NCBI GenBank assembly: GCA_964457925.1
Contig: CAYWGH010000013.1
Coordinates: 62,001-126,000 of the forward strand
Source: Coneutiohabitans sp964457925
Lineage (GTDB): Bacteria; Zhuqueibacterota; Zhuqueibacteria; Zhuqueibacterales; Zhuqueibacteraceae
Direction: 5' to 3'
DNA: 64,000 nucleotides
Shown here: one piece after another, positions 5,764 through 14,916 of the stretch
Layout of the letters: every line of letters starts with the position of its first letter
How positions within the stretch are numbered: position 1 is the stretch's first letter
Notes under the pieces: generated by a model
Databases searched by the model: none
Told to the model about the DNA's origin: nothing
What the model saw: only the letters and a program-made list of their open reading frames with translations
Translations under genes and position numbers: made by a program

Positions 5764-8685
5764 ATGAAAAACCGGATGCTTCTGCTGCTTGTCTTGCTGG
5801 CCTGGACGGCCACGGCACAAGCGCAATATTATTTTGGCCGCAACAAAGTCCAGTACAACCACTTTCAATGGCAAATTCTGAAAACGCGCCATTTCGACAT
5901 TTATTTTTATCCGGAAATGCGCGAGCTTGCCGAGATTGGGGCAACTTACGCCGAGGAAGCCTATGCGCGCTTGGAAAATCTCGTCAATCATAATTTCAAT
6001 CATCCCATCCCACTGATTTTTTATTCCAATCATTTTCATTTTCAACAAACCAACACGATTCCGAATTTGATTCCAGAGGGGGTGGGCGGTTTTTTCGAAT
6101 TTCTCAAGGGCCGGGTGGTGATTCCGGCTACCGGGAGCCTGGCAGAATTCGAACATGTCATCAATCATGAACTGGTGCACGTGTTCACGCACGGCAAGGC
6201 CAATCGCGTTTTGAAAGATCACAAACGTACGCAGCACGCGGGTCTGCCGCTGTGGTTCACCGAGGGCATTGCAGAATATTGGTCGGAAGGATGGGACAGC
6301 GAGGCGGAGATGTTCATTCGCGATGCCGTGCTCGCCGGGCATCTCGTGCCGCTGAGCCAGATGTATCGCATTTATGGCACGTTCTTGATGTATAAAGAAG
6401 GCCAGGCGATCTGCAAATTCATCGCCGAACGCTATGGTGAAGAAAAGCTTTTGCTGTTGATCGAAAATCTATGGAAAGCCGATAATTTTTCCGATGTCAT
6501 GCGGCTGACGCTCGGTGTTGATTATCGCGAGTTCGACAAGGTTTGGCTTTATCATCTCAAGAAGGAAAAATACCCGTTGTTAGAGGACAACGACGCTCCC
6601 GGCATGATCACCCGCCATCTCACCGATAAAGGCATCAGCACCAAGCCCGCCTTCGTCAGCTATGACAATCAGCGGGAAATCGTGTTTATGTCGAATCGCG
6701 TGGGTTATTCGAACATCTACCGCATGCCGTATGGCGTCGAGCGCGCGGAAAAGCGCCATCTCGAAACTTTGATCGACGGCGAACGCACCTCCGAGTTCGA
6801 AGCGTTCAATTTGTTGCGCAGCAAACTCGACGCGAACAGCCGGGGCTTGCTGGCGTTCGTTTCCAAAAGCAAGGGCCATGATGCGCTTTATGTGTATTCT
6901 CTGCGCCAAAAACAAGTCGTCAATCGGCATCAGTTCGATGACATTGTCACCATCAGCTCGCCGAGTTGGTCGCCGGAGGGAAATCGGTTGGCATTTGCCG
7001 CAACGAATTTCGGCGGCATGCGTGATCTTTATACGCTCGATCTGACCGGCGGAAACCTGCGCAAGCTCACCAACGATTTTTATGATGATCGCGATCCGGC
7101 CTGGTCGCCGGACGGGAAAGTGCTGGCGTTCTCCTCGGATCGCACGGAGTATGGCCGGCAAGGGGCGTACAACATTTTTTTCTATCACCTGGATACCGAT
7201 GAGATTGAATACGCAACATTTGGCCGGCATCGTGACTACGCGCCGGCCTGGTCGCCGGATGGGCAGGCGCTGGCGTTGACTTCGGATCGCGACGGCGCAT
7301 TCAACATTTGGATGTTGCAAACGCCGCGCGAAGAGATGCAAGTGGCTATGGCTGAAAATGTCGAGGGCTTGATCGCCAACGGCAAGATCCCGCCGAAGCC
7401 GGCTTATCCGCGCGCGATCAACGGCATATCATCAATGCGCAAACTCACGAGCTTCACCACCGGCGCGTTCGACCCCGAATGGACGGACAAGGGAAGCCTG
7501 TTGTTTACCGCATTCGAACGCTTCAATTTTCAAATCCGCGAGTTGGAAAACGTGCAAAAAGTTTACGACGATTCGCCCGTCATCGCGGTAGATACATTGC
7601 ACGCGCGCGCCACACCCTGGACGATCACCAAACTCGAAGGCGAAATGTCGGCGACGCAATTCTCCTACAAGCGGCGCTTCAGCCTGGACATTGCGCAGAG
7701 CCAAATCACCCAAGATCCGATTTTTGGCGCAGCCGGCGGCGCGCAACTCGCCATGTCGGATATGCTGGGCAACGAGCAATATCATTTTTTGATTTTTAAC
7801 AACGCGCAAACGCGCAGCGAATTTTTGGAGAGCTTCAATCTTGCCATCAGCCGTTTCGATCTTTCGAAACGCGCCAATCATGCCTTCGGCGTTTATCATT
7901 TTGCCGGGCGTTATTACAACTACGCCGAAGGTTATTTCTTCGAACGGCGCTACGGCGGATTCGGCGCCATCAGTTATCCGCTCAGCGTTTTTCAGCGCGT
8001 TGAAGCGAGCGTCAATATTCGCCAATCGGACAAGCGCTGGGAAGGATTTTCGGATAAGCTCGAGGGCTTACTGGTTTCCAATTTCGTGTCTTACGTGAAG
8101 GACAATTCCCTGTGGGGTCCGTCCGGACCGGTTGATGGCGAGCGTTTCAATGTCTCGCTGGGTTATACCGTCGATGTGCGGCAATCGAACATCAATTTCT
8201 ACACGATTCTCGCCGACTATCGCAAGTATTTTCGTTTGGGATTGCGCAATGCCTATGCGATTCGTTTGCAGACGCAATATAACCAGGGCAAGGAGGCGTA
8301 TCCCTTTTTCATGGGCGGCAGTTGGGATTTACGGCTGTATCCGCGCTGGCGCATTTGGGGGCAAAAAACATTTTTGGTGAGTCAAGAGCTGCGCTTTCCA
8401 TTCATTGATGGCTTTGTCGTGGCGTTTCCGTTTGGCGGCCTCGGGTTTAGCTCGATACGCGGTGCGCTGTTTGTGGATGCCGGCAACGCCTGGGATCAAA
8501 AACTCGACCGCATTCTGGGCAGCACCGGGTTTGGTGTACGTTTGCGCGTTGGTGGTTTTCTCGTCTTGCGCTACGACATTGGCCGCCGCTGGTATTGGAA
8601 CGAGATCGATCGCGGTTTATCGCCCAATCGGCTTAAACTCGATCGCGAAGTCTATCAACAGTTTTTCTTCGGCTGGGATTTTTGA
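5764..8685 (+). CDS. Secreted metalloprotease-like / PD40 propeller / outer-membrane barrel protein
   Basis: This 973-residue envelope protein has a signal peptide (cleavage near TAQA-Q at residues 17-21). A peptidase-MA-like zinc metallopeptidase domain carries HELVH at residues 135-139 and a downstream TEGIAEYWSE. A TolB-like beta-propeller spans roughly residues 290-520 with repeated WSPDG/WSPEG blades. The last ~320 residues are rich in alternating aromatic strands, like an outer-membrane beta barrel of the surface-antigen type, and end in Phe (FFFGWDF). The layout suggests a barrel-anchored periplasmic protein with a protease-like head; its substrate is unknown. A close paralogue with the same order lies at 44732-47794. 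The next gene starts only 60 bp downstream, so co-transcription with the propeller lipoprotein is likely. Confidence 0.8.
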   Translation: MKNRMLLLLVLLAWTATAQAQYYFGRNKVQYNHFQWQILKTRHFDIYFYPEMRELAEIGATYAEEAYARLENLVNHNFNHPIPLIFYSNHFHFQQTNTIPNLIPEGVGGFFEFLKGRVVIPATGSLAEFEHVINHELVHVFTHGKANRVLKDHKRTQHAGLPLWFTEGIAEYWSEGWDSEAEMFIRDAVLAGHLVPLSQMYRIYGTFLMYKEGQAICKFIAERYGEEKLLLLIENLWKADNFSDVMRLTLGVDYREFDKVWLYHLKKEKYPLLEDNDAPGMITRHLTDKGISTKPAFVSYDNQREIVFMSNRVGYSNIYRMPYGVERAEKRHLETLIDGERTSEFEAFNLLRSKLDANSRGLLAFVSKSKGHDALYVYSLRQKQVVNRHQFDDIVTISSPSWSPEGNRLAFAATNFGGMRDLYTLDLTGGNLRKLTNDFYDDRDPAWSPDGKVLAFSSDRTEYGRQGAYNIFFYHLDTDEIEYATFGRHRDYAPAWSPDGQALALTSDRDGAFNIWMLQTPREEMQVAMAENVEGLIANGKIPPKPAYPRAINGISSMRKLTSFTTGAFDPEWTDKGSLLFTAFERFNFQIRELENVQKVYDDSPVIAVDTLHARATPWTITKLEGEMSATQFSYKRRFSLDIAQSQITQDPIFGAAGGAQLAMSDMLGNEQYHFLIFNNAQTRSEFLESFNLAISRFDLSKRANHAFGVYHFAGRYYNYAEGYFFERRYGGFGAISYPLSVFQRVEASVNIRQSDKRWEGFSDKLEGLLVSNFVSYVKDNSLWGPSGPVDGERFNVSLGYTVDVRQSNINFYTILADYRKYFRLGLRNAYAIRLQTQYNQGKEAYPFFMGGSWDLRLYPRWRIWGQKTFLVSQELRFPFIDGFVVAFPFGGLGFSSIRGALFVDAGNAWDQKLDRILGSTGFGVRLRVGGFLVLRYDIGRRWYWNEIDRGLSPNRLKLDREVYQQFFFGWDF

Positions 8686-8744
8686 AATCGAGTCGAATGC
8701 AAACGTGCGATGTATCCAGAATTGACCAAAATTTCGAATCTGCA

Positions 8745-9914
8745 ATGACACCCAGCATACCCAAAATTTTTTTAACCTTTTTGCTTGTTTTGTTTGCCGG
8801 CTGCTCCAAAGCCCCGTTGCAATTGAAATCCCTGGCGAACTCTTCCTCGGACTGGCGCGCCATGGGCAATGACGCGGGCCGTACCTCCGCGGTGGAAGAG
8901 TCCCTAGAGCTGCCCTTGGTTGAAATTGCCAAGTTCAAATTTTCATCTGCGGTTGCGCAAAACATTGTGATCAGTCGCGGTCTGATGTTTGTGCCCACGC
9001 TTGACGGCCGCCTCTACACGGTTGATTTGGAAAAGCAAGAAATCGTGCGCAAGAAAAAACTGCCGCAGGGCAATGCCGGCACATTGGCGGCGACTCCCAA
9101 CTCCATCATGATTGCGCTGCGTTTCGGCAAAAATACCCTTTATCATTATGACATCGTCACCAACAAGCAGTTGTGGGGCATCGATGCCGGCGATATTGCC
9201 AGCGAGCCATTGATTTCCGATAGCATGGTGTTCATCACCGCGCTTTATCAGCATGTTGATGCCTATCTGCTCAAAGACGGGCAGAGACGATGGCAGTTTA
9301 AAACCACCGGGCAACTGCATGCCTCGCCGGTGCTGAGTGAAGGCATACTTGTAGTTGCCGCGAGCGATGGCAAACTCTATGGTTTGCGTGCGGAGAACGG
9401 CAAAAAAATTTGGGAAACGGATTTACAGCAACCGATCCTCGCGACGCCGGCCGTTCATCGGCAAAAAATTTTTGTCGGAACAGCGCGCAATCAATTGGCG
9501 GCTTTAAATCTTCTGAATGGCGCTGTGATTTGGCGTACAACGAATGAAGGCCGTATTTTCCATCCGCCGGCGGTGAATGACAGCCTGGTTGTTTTTGGCT
9601 CCGCGGACGGCCGTTTGCGCGCCTTCGCCCCGCAATCCGGCCGGCTCAAGTGGGAGTCGCGCGCGTTGAGCGTGATTGGCACCACGCCCTTGCTGGCGGG
9701 CGATAAAGTTTTCTTTGGCGCGCTCGATCGCCATCTTTACGCCCTGCGCGCGCATGACGGTGACTTGATGTGGCGCCAGGAACTGCGCGGCCGCGTGCGC
9801 ACTAATCCGATTTTGTGGAACAACCAACTCATCGTCGCCTGTGAAGATCGCGATCTTTATATTTTCGGCCAAAGCCCCACGGCCCAATCGATGTCAGAAA
9901 GTTTTGGAAATTAA
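8745..9914 (+). CDS. PQQ-like beta-propeller lipoprotein (BamB-like)
   Basis: This 389-residue lipoprotein has a signal sequence ending in the lipobox LFAGC. At least six PQQ/quinoprotein-type blades follow (DGRLYTVDLEKQ, DGKLYGLRAENGKKIWE, LAALNLLNGAVIWR, DGRLRAFAPQSGRLKWE, DRHLYALRAHDGDLMWR, DRDLYIFGQSP). The fold and lipid anchor match BamB-like outer-membrane assembly scaffolds, but no enzyme residues for PQQ binding are evident. The frame extends upstream to a TTG at 8682 that overlaps the previous stop codon. I chose the ATG at 8745 because it places the signal peptide at the N-terminus. It follows the barrel-protein gene in the same direction, and an assembly or scaffolding role for that barrel is a reasonable inference. 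Confidence 0.75.
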   Translation: MTPSIPKIFLTFLLVLFAGCSKAPLQLKSLANSSSDWRAMGNDAGRTSAVEESLELPLVEIAKFKFSSAVAQNIVISRGLMFVPTLDGRLYTVDLEKQEIVRKKKLPQGNAGTLAATPNSIMIALRFGKNTLYHYDIVTNKQLWGIDAGDIASEPLISDSMVFITALYQHVDAYLLKDGQRRWQFKTTGQLHASPVLSEGILVVAASDGKLYGLRAENGKKIWETDLQQPILATPAVHRQKIFVGTARNQLAALNLLNGAVIWRTTNEGRIFHPPAVNDSLVVFGSADGRLRAFAPQSGRLKWESRALSVIGTTPLLAGDKVFFGALDRHLYALRAHDGDLMWRQELRGRVRTNPILWNNQLIVACEDRDLYIFGQSPTAQSMSESFGN

Positions 9915-9969
9915 AACCGTGCCGGGCGCGGTAGAAAAATCGTAGCCAGAACATTTTCCTCGAGGTCGA

Positions 9970-10830
9970 ATGTTACATCTCAAAAATTCGTGGCGGTTTC
10001 ATCGGCTTCTTGTCATGGGTTGGGGAGTTTTGCTGGCCGCTACAAACCTCTGCGCACAAGCTGAGCAACCCGATTCTGCGCGCACCGCCGTCGTATCGAT
10101 TGTATGCCGGCATGCGGGTCTGCCGGTGTTGATCGACGGCATACAAGTTGGAACGACACCTTTGCAATATTACTCAATCGCACCCGGCGAACACGAATTT
10201 TCCGTCAAACGTGAAGACTCGCAAAGCTGGTTGGATGCGGATTGGGTGATGCAAGCAAATCTGGGCAAGGGCGACACACTTGAGTTTGTTGCCGAATTCT
10301 TGCGGGGCTATTTGATCAACTCGACGCCGTATGGAGCACAGGTTTGGCGTAACGGCAGGGTGGAGGGCACAACACCGCTGGTCTTGCGTTTGCCGGAAGG
10401 AGTAAGCGCGCCGGTTGAAATCACGATGGAAGGGTATCGCCCTCGTTTCATCGAAGTCGGCGGCTCACCGGCCACCCTGCTAACAGAAGCCGCGCCGCGG
10501 CGTTATGAAATTGTGCTCGAAAAAGATTTAACCTACGCCACGACGCAGGAGCAGGAGAATATTCGCCGAAGCAGCCGCCGGTCGCGTTATCGGCGTTTGA
10601 GTTATGTTGCGGCAGGAGCGAGCCTGGCCGCCAGCGTTGCGGCTATTTATTTCAAGCATGAGGCCGATCAAGCCTACAAACAATATCAAAACTATGGCGA
10701 TCCCCTCGCGCGCGATCACTTCTACGATCGCGCCAAGCGCTACGACGGCTACTCCGGCGCTGCTTTTGCAGCTTTTCAAATCAGTTTTGCGTGTTCATTT
10801 TATGGATTCCTGCAATCCTTGCGGAAGTAG
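9970..10830 (+). CDS. PEGA-domain secreted protein
   Basis: This 286-residue protein has a signal peptide (VLLAATNLCAQAEQ). Two PEGA-type domains follow, recognisable from LPVLIDGIQVGTTPLQYYSIAPGEHEFSV and the second NSTPYGAQVWRNGRVEGTTPL repeat. PEGA domains are beta-sandwich surface or S-layer-like modules that usually bind other envelope components. Near the C-terminus there is a basic stretch and two hydrophobic segments (LSYVAAGASLAASVAAIYF and AAFAAFQISFACSFYGFL), so the protein is probably anchored by its C-terminal end. It lies 55 bp after the propeller lipoprotein and is probably the last gene of that operon, ending at the hairpin at 10879-10912. Confidence 0.7.
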   Translation: MLHLKNSWRFHRLLVMGWGVLLAATNLCAQAEQPDSARTAVVSIVCRHAGLPVLIDGIQVGTTPLQYYSIAPGEHEFSVKREDSQSWLDADWVMQANLGKGDTLEFVAEFLRGYLINSTPYGAQVWRNGRVEGTTPLVLRLPEGVSAPVEITMEGYRPRFIEVGGSPATLLTEAAPRRYEIVLEKDLTYATTQEQENIRRSSRRSRYRRLSYVAAGASLAASVAAIYFKHEADQAYKQYQNYGDPLARDHFYDRAKRYDGYSGAAFAAFQISFACSFYGFLQSLRK

Positions 10831-10878
10831 CCGGAACGGGCTGTGGGCATCATTGCATTGCAGATGAATTTCAAAATA

Positions 10879-10912
10879 AAAAGGCTCGGCAATCAATGTT
10901 GCCAAGCCTTTT
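10879..10912. terminator. Bidirectional intrinsic terminator between convergent genes
   Basis: Fourteen-base arms (10879-10892 and 10899-10912) pair with a single mismatch around a 6-nt loop. The flanking A tract on one side and T tract on the other fit termination in both directions. It lies between the PEGA gene (plus) and the LysM gene (minus). Confidence 0.75.
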
Positions 10913-10953
10913 GTTTTGAGCAAAAATCAAATCTCCGCGCGCAGCTCGCAAGC

Positions 10954-11331
10954 CTATTTGTTCGGAATCTTCAATTTCTGGCCGACTTTAATGAGATCGG
11001 GATTCGTCAAAATATCCTTGTTGAGATTGAAAATTTCCATGTAGCGCTTGGCATCGCCAAGGTGCAGTTTCGCCAGCTTTGACAAGGTATCGCCCGCTTT
11101 CACCGTGTAAACACCGAAGATATCTGTCCGCTCAACTTTAATGTCGGCCACAATTTCGTTTTCCCAGTTGGGATAAGTTTTGATTTTATCCCATAGCAGG
11201 TTTTTTTCCAACTGATAGGTCGTCGTGCCCTTGATGTGAAGTTTACCGCCTTCTTCTCGAACATCGCCGTTTTTAACTTGCAGCTTGGTCCCCAGATCTA
11301 GCAGTTCCTGATACTTTTCTTTCAAAGCCAT
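10954..11331 (-). CDS. LysM-domain small protein (Kbp/YgaU-like)
   Basis: This 125-residue protein has no signal peptide. The N-terminal ~70 residues (LQVKNGDVREEGGKLHIKGTT) resemble a BON-like domain. The C-terminal ~50 residues form a LysM module (YTVKAGDTLSKLAKLHLGDAKRYMEIFNLN, ending VGQKLKIP). This is the layout of Escherichia coli Kbp (YgaU), a cytoplasmic K+-sensing protein. That function cannot be read from the sequence here, and LysM may instead bind peptidoglycan. The start is the ATG at 11331, with an AGGAGAAGGA ribosome site just upstream; the longer frame to 11391 is not needed. Confidence 0.75.
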   Translation of the reverse strand: MALKEKYQELLDLGTKLQVKNGDVREEGGKLHIKGTTTYQLEKNLLWDKIKTYPNWENEIVADIKVERTDIFGVYTVKAGDTLSKLAKLHLGDAKRYMEIFNLNKDILTNPDLIKVGQKLKIPNK

Positions 11332-11466
11332 TGTCCTTCTCCTTTCGTAAATAGTTAAATGACGTGATGATAAGCGTCTAGCATTCATCACATGACGGCC
11401 GTAAATTTGCGATTATGAGCGCCAAGATGCAACAGAAAACTTCGCGCTAAAAACTGCCGCATAACT

Positions 11467-11781
11467 TCAGTCAATCAAATCAAGCGCGGCCTGCAGCTCG
11501 CTGGCAGCATGCGCATCTCCAGCTTGGCGTGCCACGCGCACGCCTTCGCGATAAACGGCAATCGCCTCAGCTCGACGGCCAAGCGAGTCGAGCAACTGGG
11601 CGTATTGATAATACGTGGGCACATAAGCGGCATGTTCCGAGTGCAATTGCTGAAAATGCGACAAGGCCTCGTCCGGCTGATTCAGCTTGACGAATTCCAA
11701 CGCCACGAGATAGCGCGTAAAGGGGTCTGCGGGATTGGCCGCAAGGCTGTTTTGCAGTTTTTCCAGTCTGCGGGTATCCAT
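11467..11781 (-). CDS. Small tetratricopeptide-repeat protein
   Basis: This 104-residue protein is made almost entirely of TPR-like helices: LEKLQNSLAANPADPFTRYLVALEFVKLNQPDEALSHF, then AAYVPTYYQYAQLLDSLGRRAEAIAVYREGV and a partial third unit. It has no signal peptide and no enzymatic domain. TPR proteins are binding scaffolds, and the partner here is unknown. It is on the minus strand, 135 bp upstream of the LysM gene, and could be co-transcribed with it. Confidence 0.65.
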   Translation of the reverse strand: MDTRRLEKLQNSLAANPADPFTRYLVALEFVKLNQPDEALSHFQQLHSEHAAYVPTYYQYAQLLDSLGRRAEAIAVYREGVRVARQAGDAHAASELQAALDLID

Positions 11782-11793
11782 GAGCTTCGTTTC

Positions 11794-11987
11794 CTTGCCT
11801 TACGTTATCGTTTCACGCCGGATTCAGGTCTACACCAGATTTCAGACGAGCTGAAATCCGAAGCCCTGCGGGCAGCATCGGAAAAATTTTTTTTTCCAAC
11901 GGAAAGATAAACCCAATTGTAAGAGCTTTATCTGCAGGTTTTTTTCTATTCGTTGGACTTACTTGCCTTACGTTCTCGTTTGCACGC
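11794..11987. repeat. Pair of ~25-bp direct repeats with a hairpin between them
   Basis: CTTGCCTTACGTTATCGTTT (11794-11813), followed by CACGC, recurs at 11962-11987 with one substitution and one inserted base. Between them GATTTCAG (11838-11845) and CTGAAATC (11851-11858) form a perfect 8-bp stem with a 5-nt loop. The 355-bp gap 11782-12136 separates divergent genes. The repeats could be operator copies or a duplication scar. I see no gene in the gap. Confidence 0.4.
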
Positions 11988-12136
11988 GAAGAATCTAAAC
12001 GGTTCGCATGAGATAAGCAAGCCCAAACTCGGCGAACATGGCGCACGTAAAATCAGCTTGGTTGATATGCATTTTCTTTTATCTTGTTTTTGTTGCATTC
12101 ATCACACTAGATTATGGCGAACTAAGGAGCGGCGTC

Positions 12137-14857
12137 GTGATTCCTCGACCGGCATGTGTTTGGCGAACTCTTGTTCTACTCTGGGCGATTTCAACGCATC
12201 TGCATGCGCAAACAAATTTTTCTTCTGAAGAACGCCTGCAAGGTTATAAAATAAACAGCGACGAAACGATTTTTGTTTTCGATGAAGAAGTTTATCGTGT
12301 CGCGCCAACACGAGTGCAGGTGACTGGCGAGATGCGCGCGTGGAGCCAGGATATGGAGGCAAGCGCGTGGGCGCTGCATCGCGAGAACGGCAATTCCAAG
12401 CTTTGGAAATTGGTATTGTCGAATCCACGGTTAGCGGTGATTGCGCCCGGACAGCAATTTAAATTCCGCATTGATGACGGCCGATGGCTCTCGCCGCCGG
12501 CTGCCGCGCCGAATCAGAAAGGAGGCAATTTGGTTTTTGCGCATACCCTCAAGCCGGTCAAGGTGCGCGCCGAGCTGGTGAATCCCCATTGCATTCGCGT
12601 GAAAATAACCGGCGATGCTCCCGAGCTCTCACTCGCAAGCACAGACTACCGCCTGTCATTAGCCGACGGCGCCGCCATTCCGATTGCCGCGGTATTGCGC
12701 ATCAGTGCGGAGGAGCTTCAACTGCATCCCGCGCGCGCTCTCGATTTGGCGCGTGTGCATTACGTTGAAGTCCTGAAAATGAAGCTCAAGGCACTGGCAT
12801 CGTTCGACGGCTATTTTCGCTACCTCTATTCCAACAAAGAATTGGGCGCGAATTATGATGCAGCAAACAAGCAAACCATTTTCCGCGTGTTTGCGCCACG
12901 CGCGACAAAGATCATACTGTATATTTATGAAACGCCGGAATCACCCGCGCTGGAAACGAAGGACATGTCGCGGGATGAACTCGGCGTTTGGGAAGCGGCA
13001 TTGCCCGGCGATTACGCCGGCAAATATTATGACTTCACGGTACACGGCCCGAACGACCCCGGCAATTATTTTTATGAACAGCGCCCGGTGCATGTGAATG
13101 ACCCTTACGCGCGCGTGAATGTTGATGCGCAAGGCCGCAGCCGGGTTTGGCCGCGTGTAAAGCCGCCGGTGCCTTTGGCCAAAGGTCGCCCCAAAATGGA
13201 AGATTTAATCGCCTACGAAGTACATGTTCAGGATTTCACCACGGCGCTGACCGGACTCGAAGAAAACAAAAAGGGTACGTTTGCCGGCATGGTCGAACCC
13301 AATCTGCGCAATGCGGCTGGAGAAAAAATCGGATTCGATCATCTGCTCGACCTCGGCATCAATGCGGTGCATCTGCTGCCGGTGCAAGAGTTCATGCATT
13401 ATCCCGACGATGAATGGCAGGAAGCATTTCGCGACGATCCCTACATGATCGCGCGCGGCATCAACGAGCATAATTACCAATGGGGCTATCGCATCTCGAA
13501 TTTCTTTGCCGTGGAGAACCGCTATCGCGTCAAAGGCACGGAACACGGGAGCCAGAATCAGCAATTTCGCGATATGGTCGAAGCCTTTCACAAAAAAGGC
13601 ATAGCGGTGATTTTAGATTTTGTTTTCAATCACACCGCCGAGAATATCGATAGCCGTGACTACGTGTTCAATTTCAAAGCGTTCGACGCGCAATATTATT
13701 ATCGCACCGACGGCGACCTCAAACTCATCGGGGCGTTCGGCAATGAAACGAAATCGGAAGATCGCCCGATGGTGCAACGCTGGATCATCGAGCAATGCAA
13801 ATTTTTTGTGACAGAATACGGCATTGATGGGTTTCGCATCGACCTTGCCGGCTTGACGGACAAACAAACCCTGCTCGCCTTGCGCCAGGAATTAGGTCCT
13901 GACATCATTCTTTACGGAGAGCCGTGGATTGACTCAAGTGATCCCAATTTTCAAGCCAACCCCAATTGGGATTGGTACAAGATGGATGCGCCGATCACAT
14001 ATTTTGACGATGATTTTCGCAATGCGATTCACGGTCCACCCAACGCTCCCCAAAGTAAGGCCGCCGATCGCGGTTATGCCGGCGGCAACGGCAAGCGCGC
14101 CGACGCGATGCGCGCGATCGCCGCTGCGTTTGAAACCGAGCGCACGCCCGTGAGCGCCATTAATTATCTGGATATTCACGATGATTGGGCGATGGCGGAC
14201 CGTTTTGCGCAGGAAGATTGGGATGGCCGCAAGGGTGTCGATGAAGGTCCCTTCAAAATCGCGGCGGCAATGCTGTTTACCTCGCTCGGCCCGATCGTGT
14301 TGCACGGCGGCACCGAGATCATGCGCAGTAAAGCTTCCGCGCCTCTTGAGGAAGTGGTGAAGTATACGCGCAGCGGCCCAATCTATTTGCACGGCAAACG
14401 CGACAGCTACAATCTGCGCCTCGCCAATGAATTTCGCTGGGAAACAAAAGGCAAGAACCTCGGCGAGGATGGAGGAACGATCAAATGCAACTATGATGGC
14501 ATGTATCGCTATTGGCGCGGATTGATTGCGTTGCGCAATAGCACGTACGGGCAGGTTTGCCGGGTTGCAACAAAGCCGGCAGAAAATTACATAAAATGGT
14601 TTACGCCGGCAAATGAGATGTTGCTCGGTTATCTGATCGACGAAAGGCTGCTGGTGTTGGTCAATACCGATATTGAAGATGCGGCATTTCAAGCGGTAAA
14701 ATTACCGGCCAACTCACGCTGGCGGCTCGTCGCTGACGCCGGGCAAGTCGATCATGTCAAGGGGGTGATGGGCCGCCAAGATAGTGAATTACGCCCGCTT
14801 TCCGCGATTGATTTGGACGTGCCAAAGCAGAGCGTCAAAATTTGGGTAAGAGAGTAG
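12137..14857 (+). CDS. Secreted GH13 alpha-glucan hydrolase, type I pullulanase-like
   Basis: This 906-residue enzyme of glycoside hydrolase family 13 starts with a signal peptide ending STHLHAQ and has an N-terminal region with a CBM48-like module (TIFRVFAPRATKIILYIYE). The GH13 barrel shows all four regions: VILDFVFNHT, GFRIDLAG (nucleophile Asp), ILYGEPW (acid/base Glu) and YLDIHDDW. In the last, the usual HDN is HDD. Layout and AYEVHVQDFT resemble type I pullulanases, which cut alpha-1,6 bonds in pullulan, glycogen and limit dextrins. The open frame reaches back to 12038. I chose the GTG at 12137 because AAGGAG sits 7 bp before it and it gives one clean signal peptide. The earlier start would add a second hydrophobic segment. 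Confidence 0.8.
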   Translation: MIPRPACVWRTLVLLWAISTHLHAQTNFSSEERLQGYKINSDETIFVFDEEVYRVAPTRVQVTGEMRAWSQDMEASAWALHRENGNSKLWKLVLSNPRLAVIAPGQQFKFRIDDGRWLSPPAAAPNQKGGNLVFAHTLKPVKVRAELVNPHCIRVKITGDAPELSLASTDYRLSLADGAAIPIAAVLRISAEELQLHPARALDLARVHYVEVLKMKLKALASFDGYFRYLYSNKELGANYDAANKQTIFRVFAPRATKIILYIYETPESPALETKDMSRDELGVWEAALPGDYAGKYYDFTVHGPNDPGNYFYEQRPVHVNDPYARVNVDAQGRSRVWPRVKPPVPLAKGRPKMEDLIAYEVHVQDFTTALTGLEENKKGTFAGMVEPNLRNAAGEKIGFDHLLDLGINAVHLLPVQEFMHYPDDEWQEAFRDDPYMIARGINEHNYQWGYRISNFFAVENRYRVKGTEHGSQNQQFRDMVEAFHKKGIAVILDFVFNHTAENIDSRDYVFNFKAFDAQYYYRTDGDLKLIGAFGNETKSEDRPMVQRWIIEQCKFFVTEYGIDGFRIDLAGLTDKQTLLALRQELGPDIILYGEPWIDSSDPNFQANPNWDWYKMDAPITYFDDDFRNAIHGPPNAPQSKAADRGYAGGNGKRADAMRAIAAAFETERTPVSAINYLDIHDDWAMADRFAQEDWDGRKGVDEGPFKIAAAMLFTSLGPIVLHGGTEIMRSKASAPLEEVVKYTRSGPIYLHGKRDSYNLRLANEFRWETKGKNLGEDGGTIKCNYDGMYRYWRGLIALRNSTYGQVCRVATKPAENYIKWFTPANEMLLGYLIDERLLVLVNTDIEDAAFQAVKLPANSRWRLVADAGQVDHVKGVMGRQDSELRPLSAIDLDVPKQSVKIWVRE

Positions 14858-14916
14858 CACAAGGCCAGAATATCAAAATTTTTCCTATCCAAGACCCTTC
14901 GCAGCGAGGAAACTTT

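Noticed and set aside
13934..14692. 252-codon minus-strand open frame
   Set aside because: Antisense to the GH13 gene; no recognisable protein and no ribosome site.
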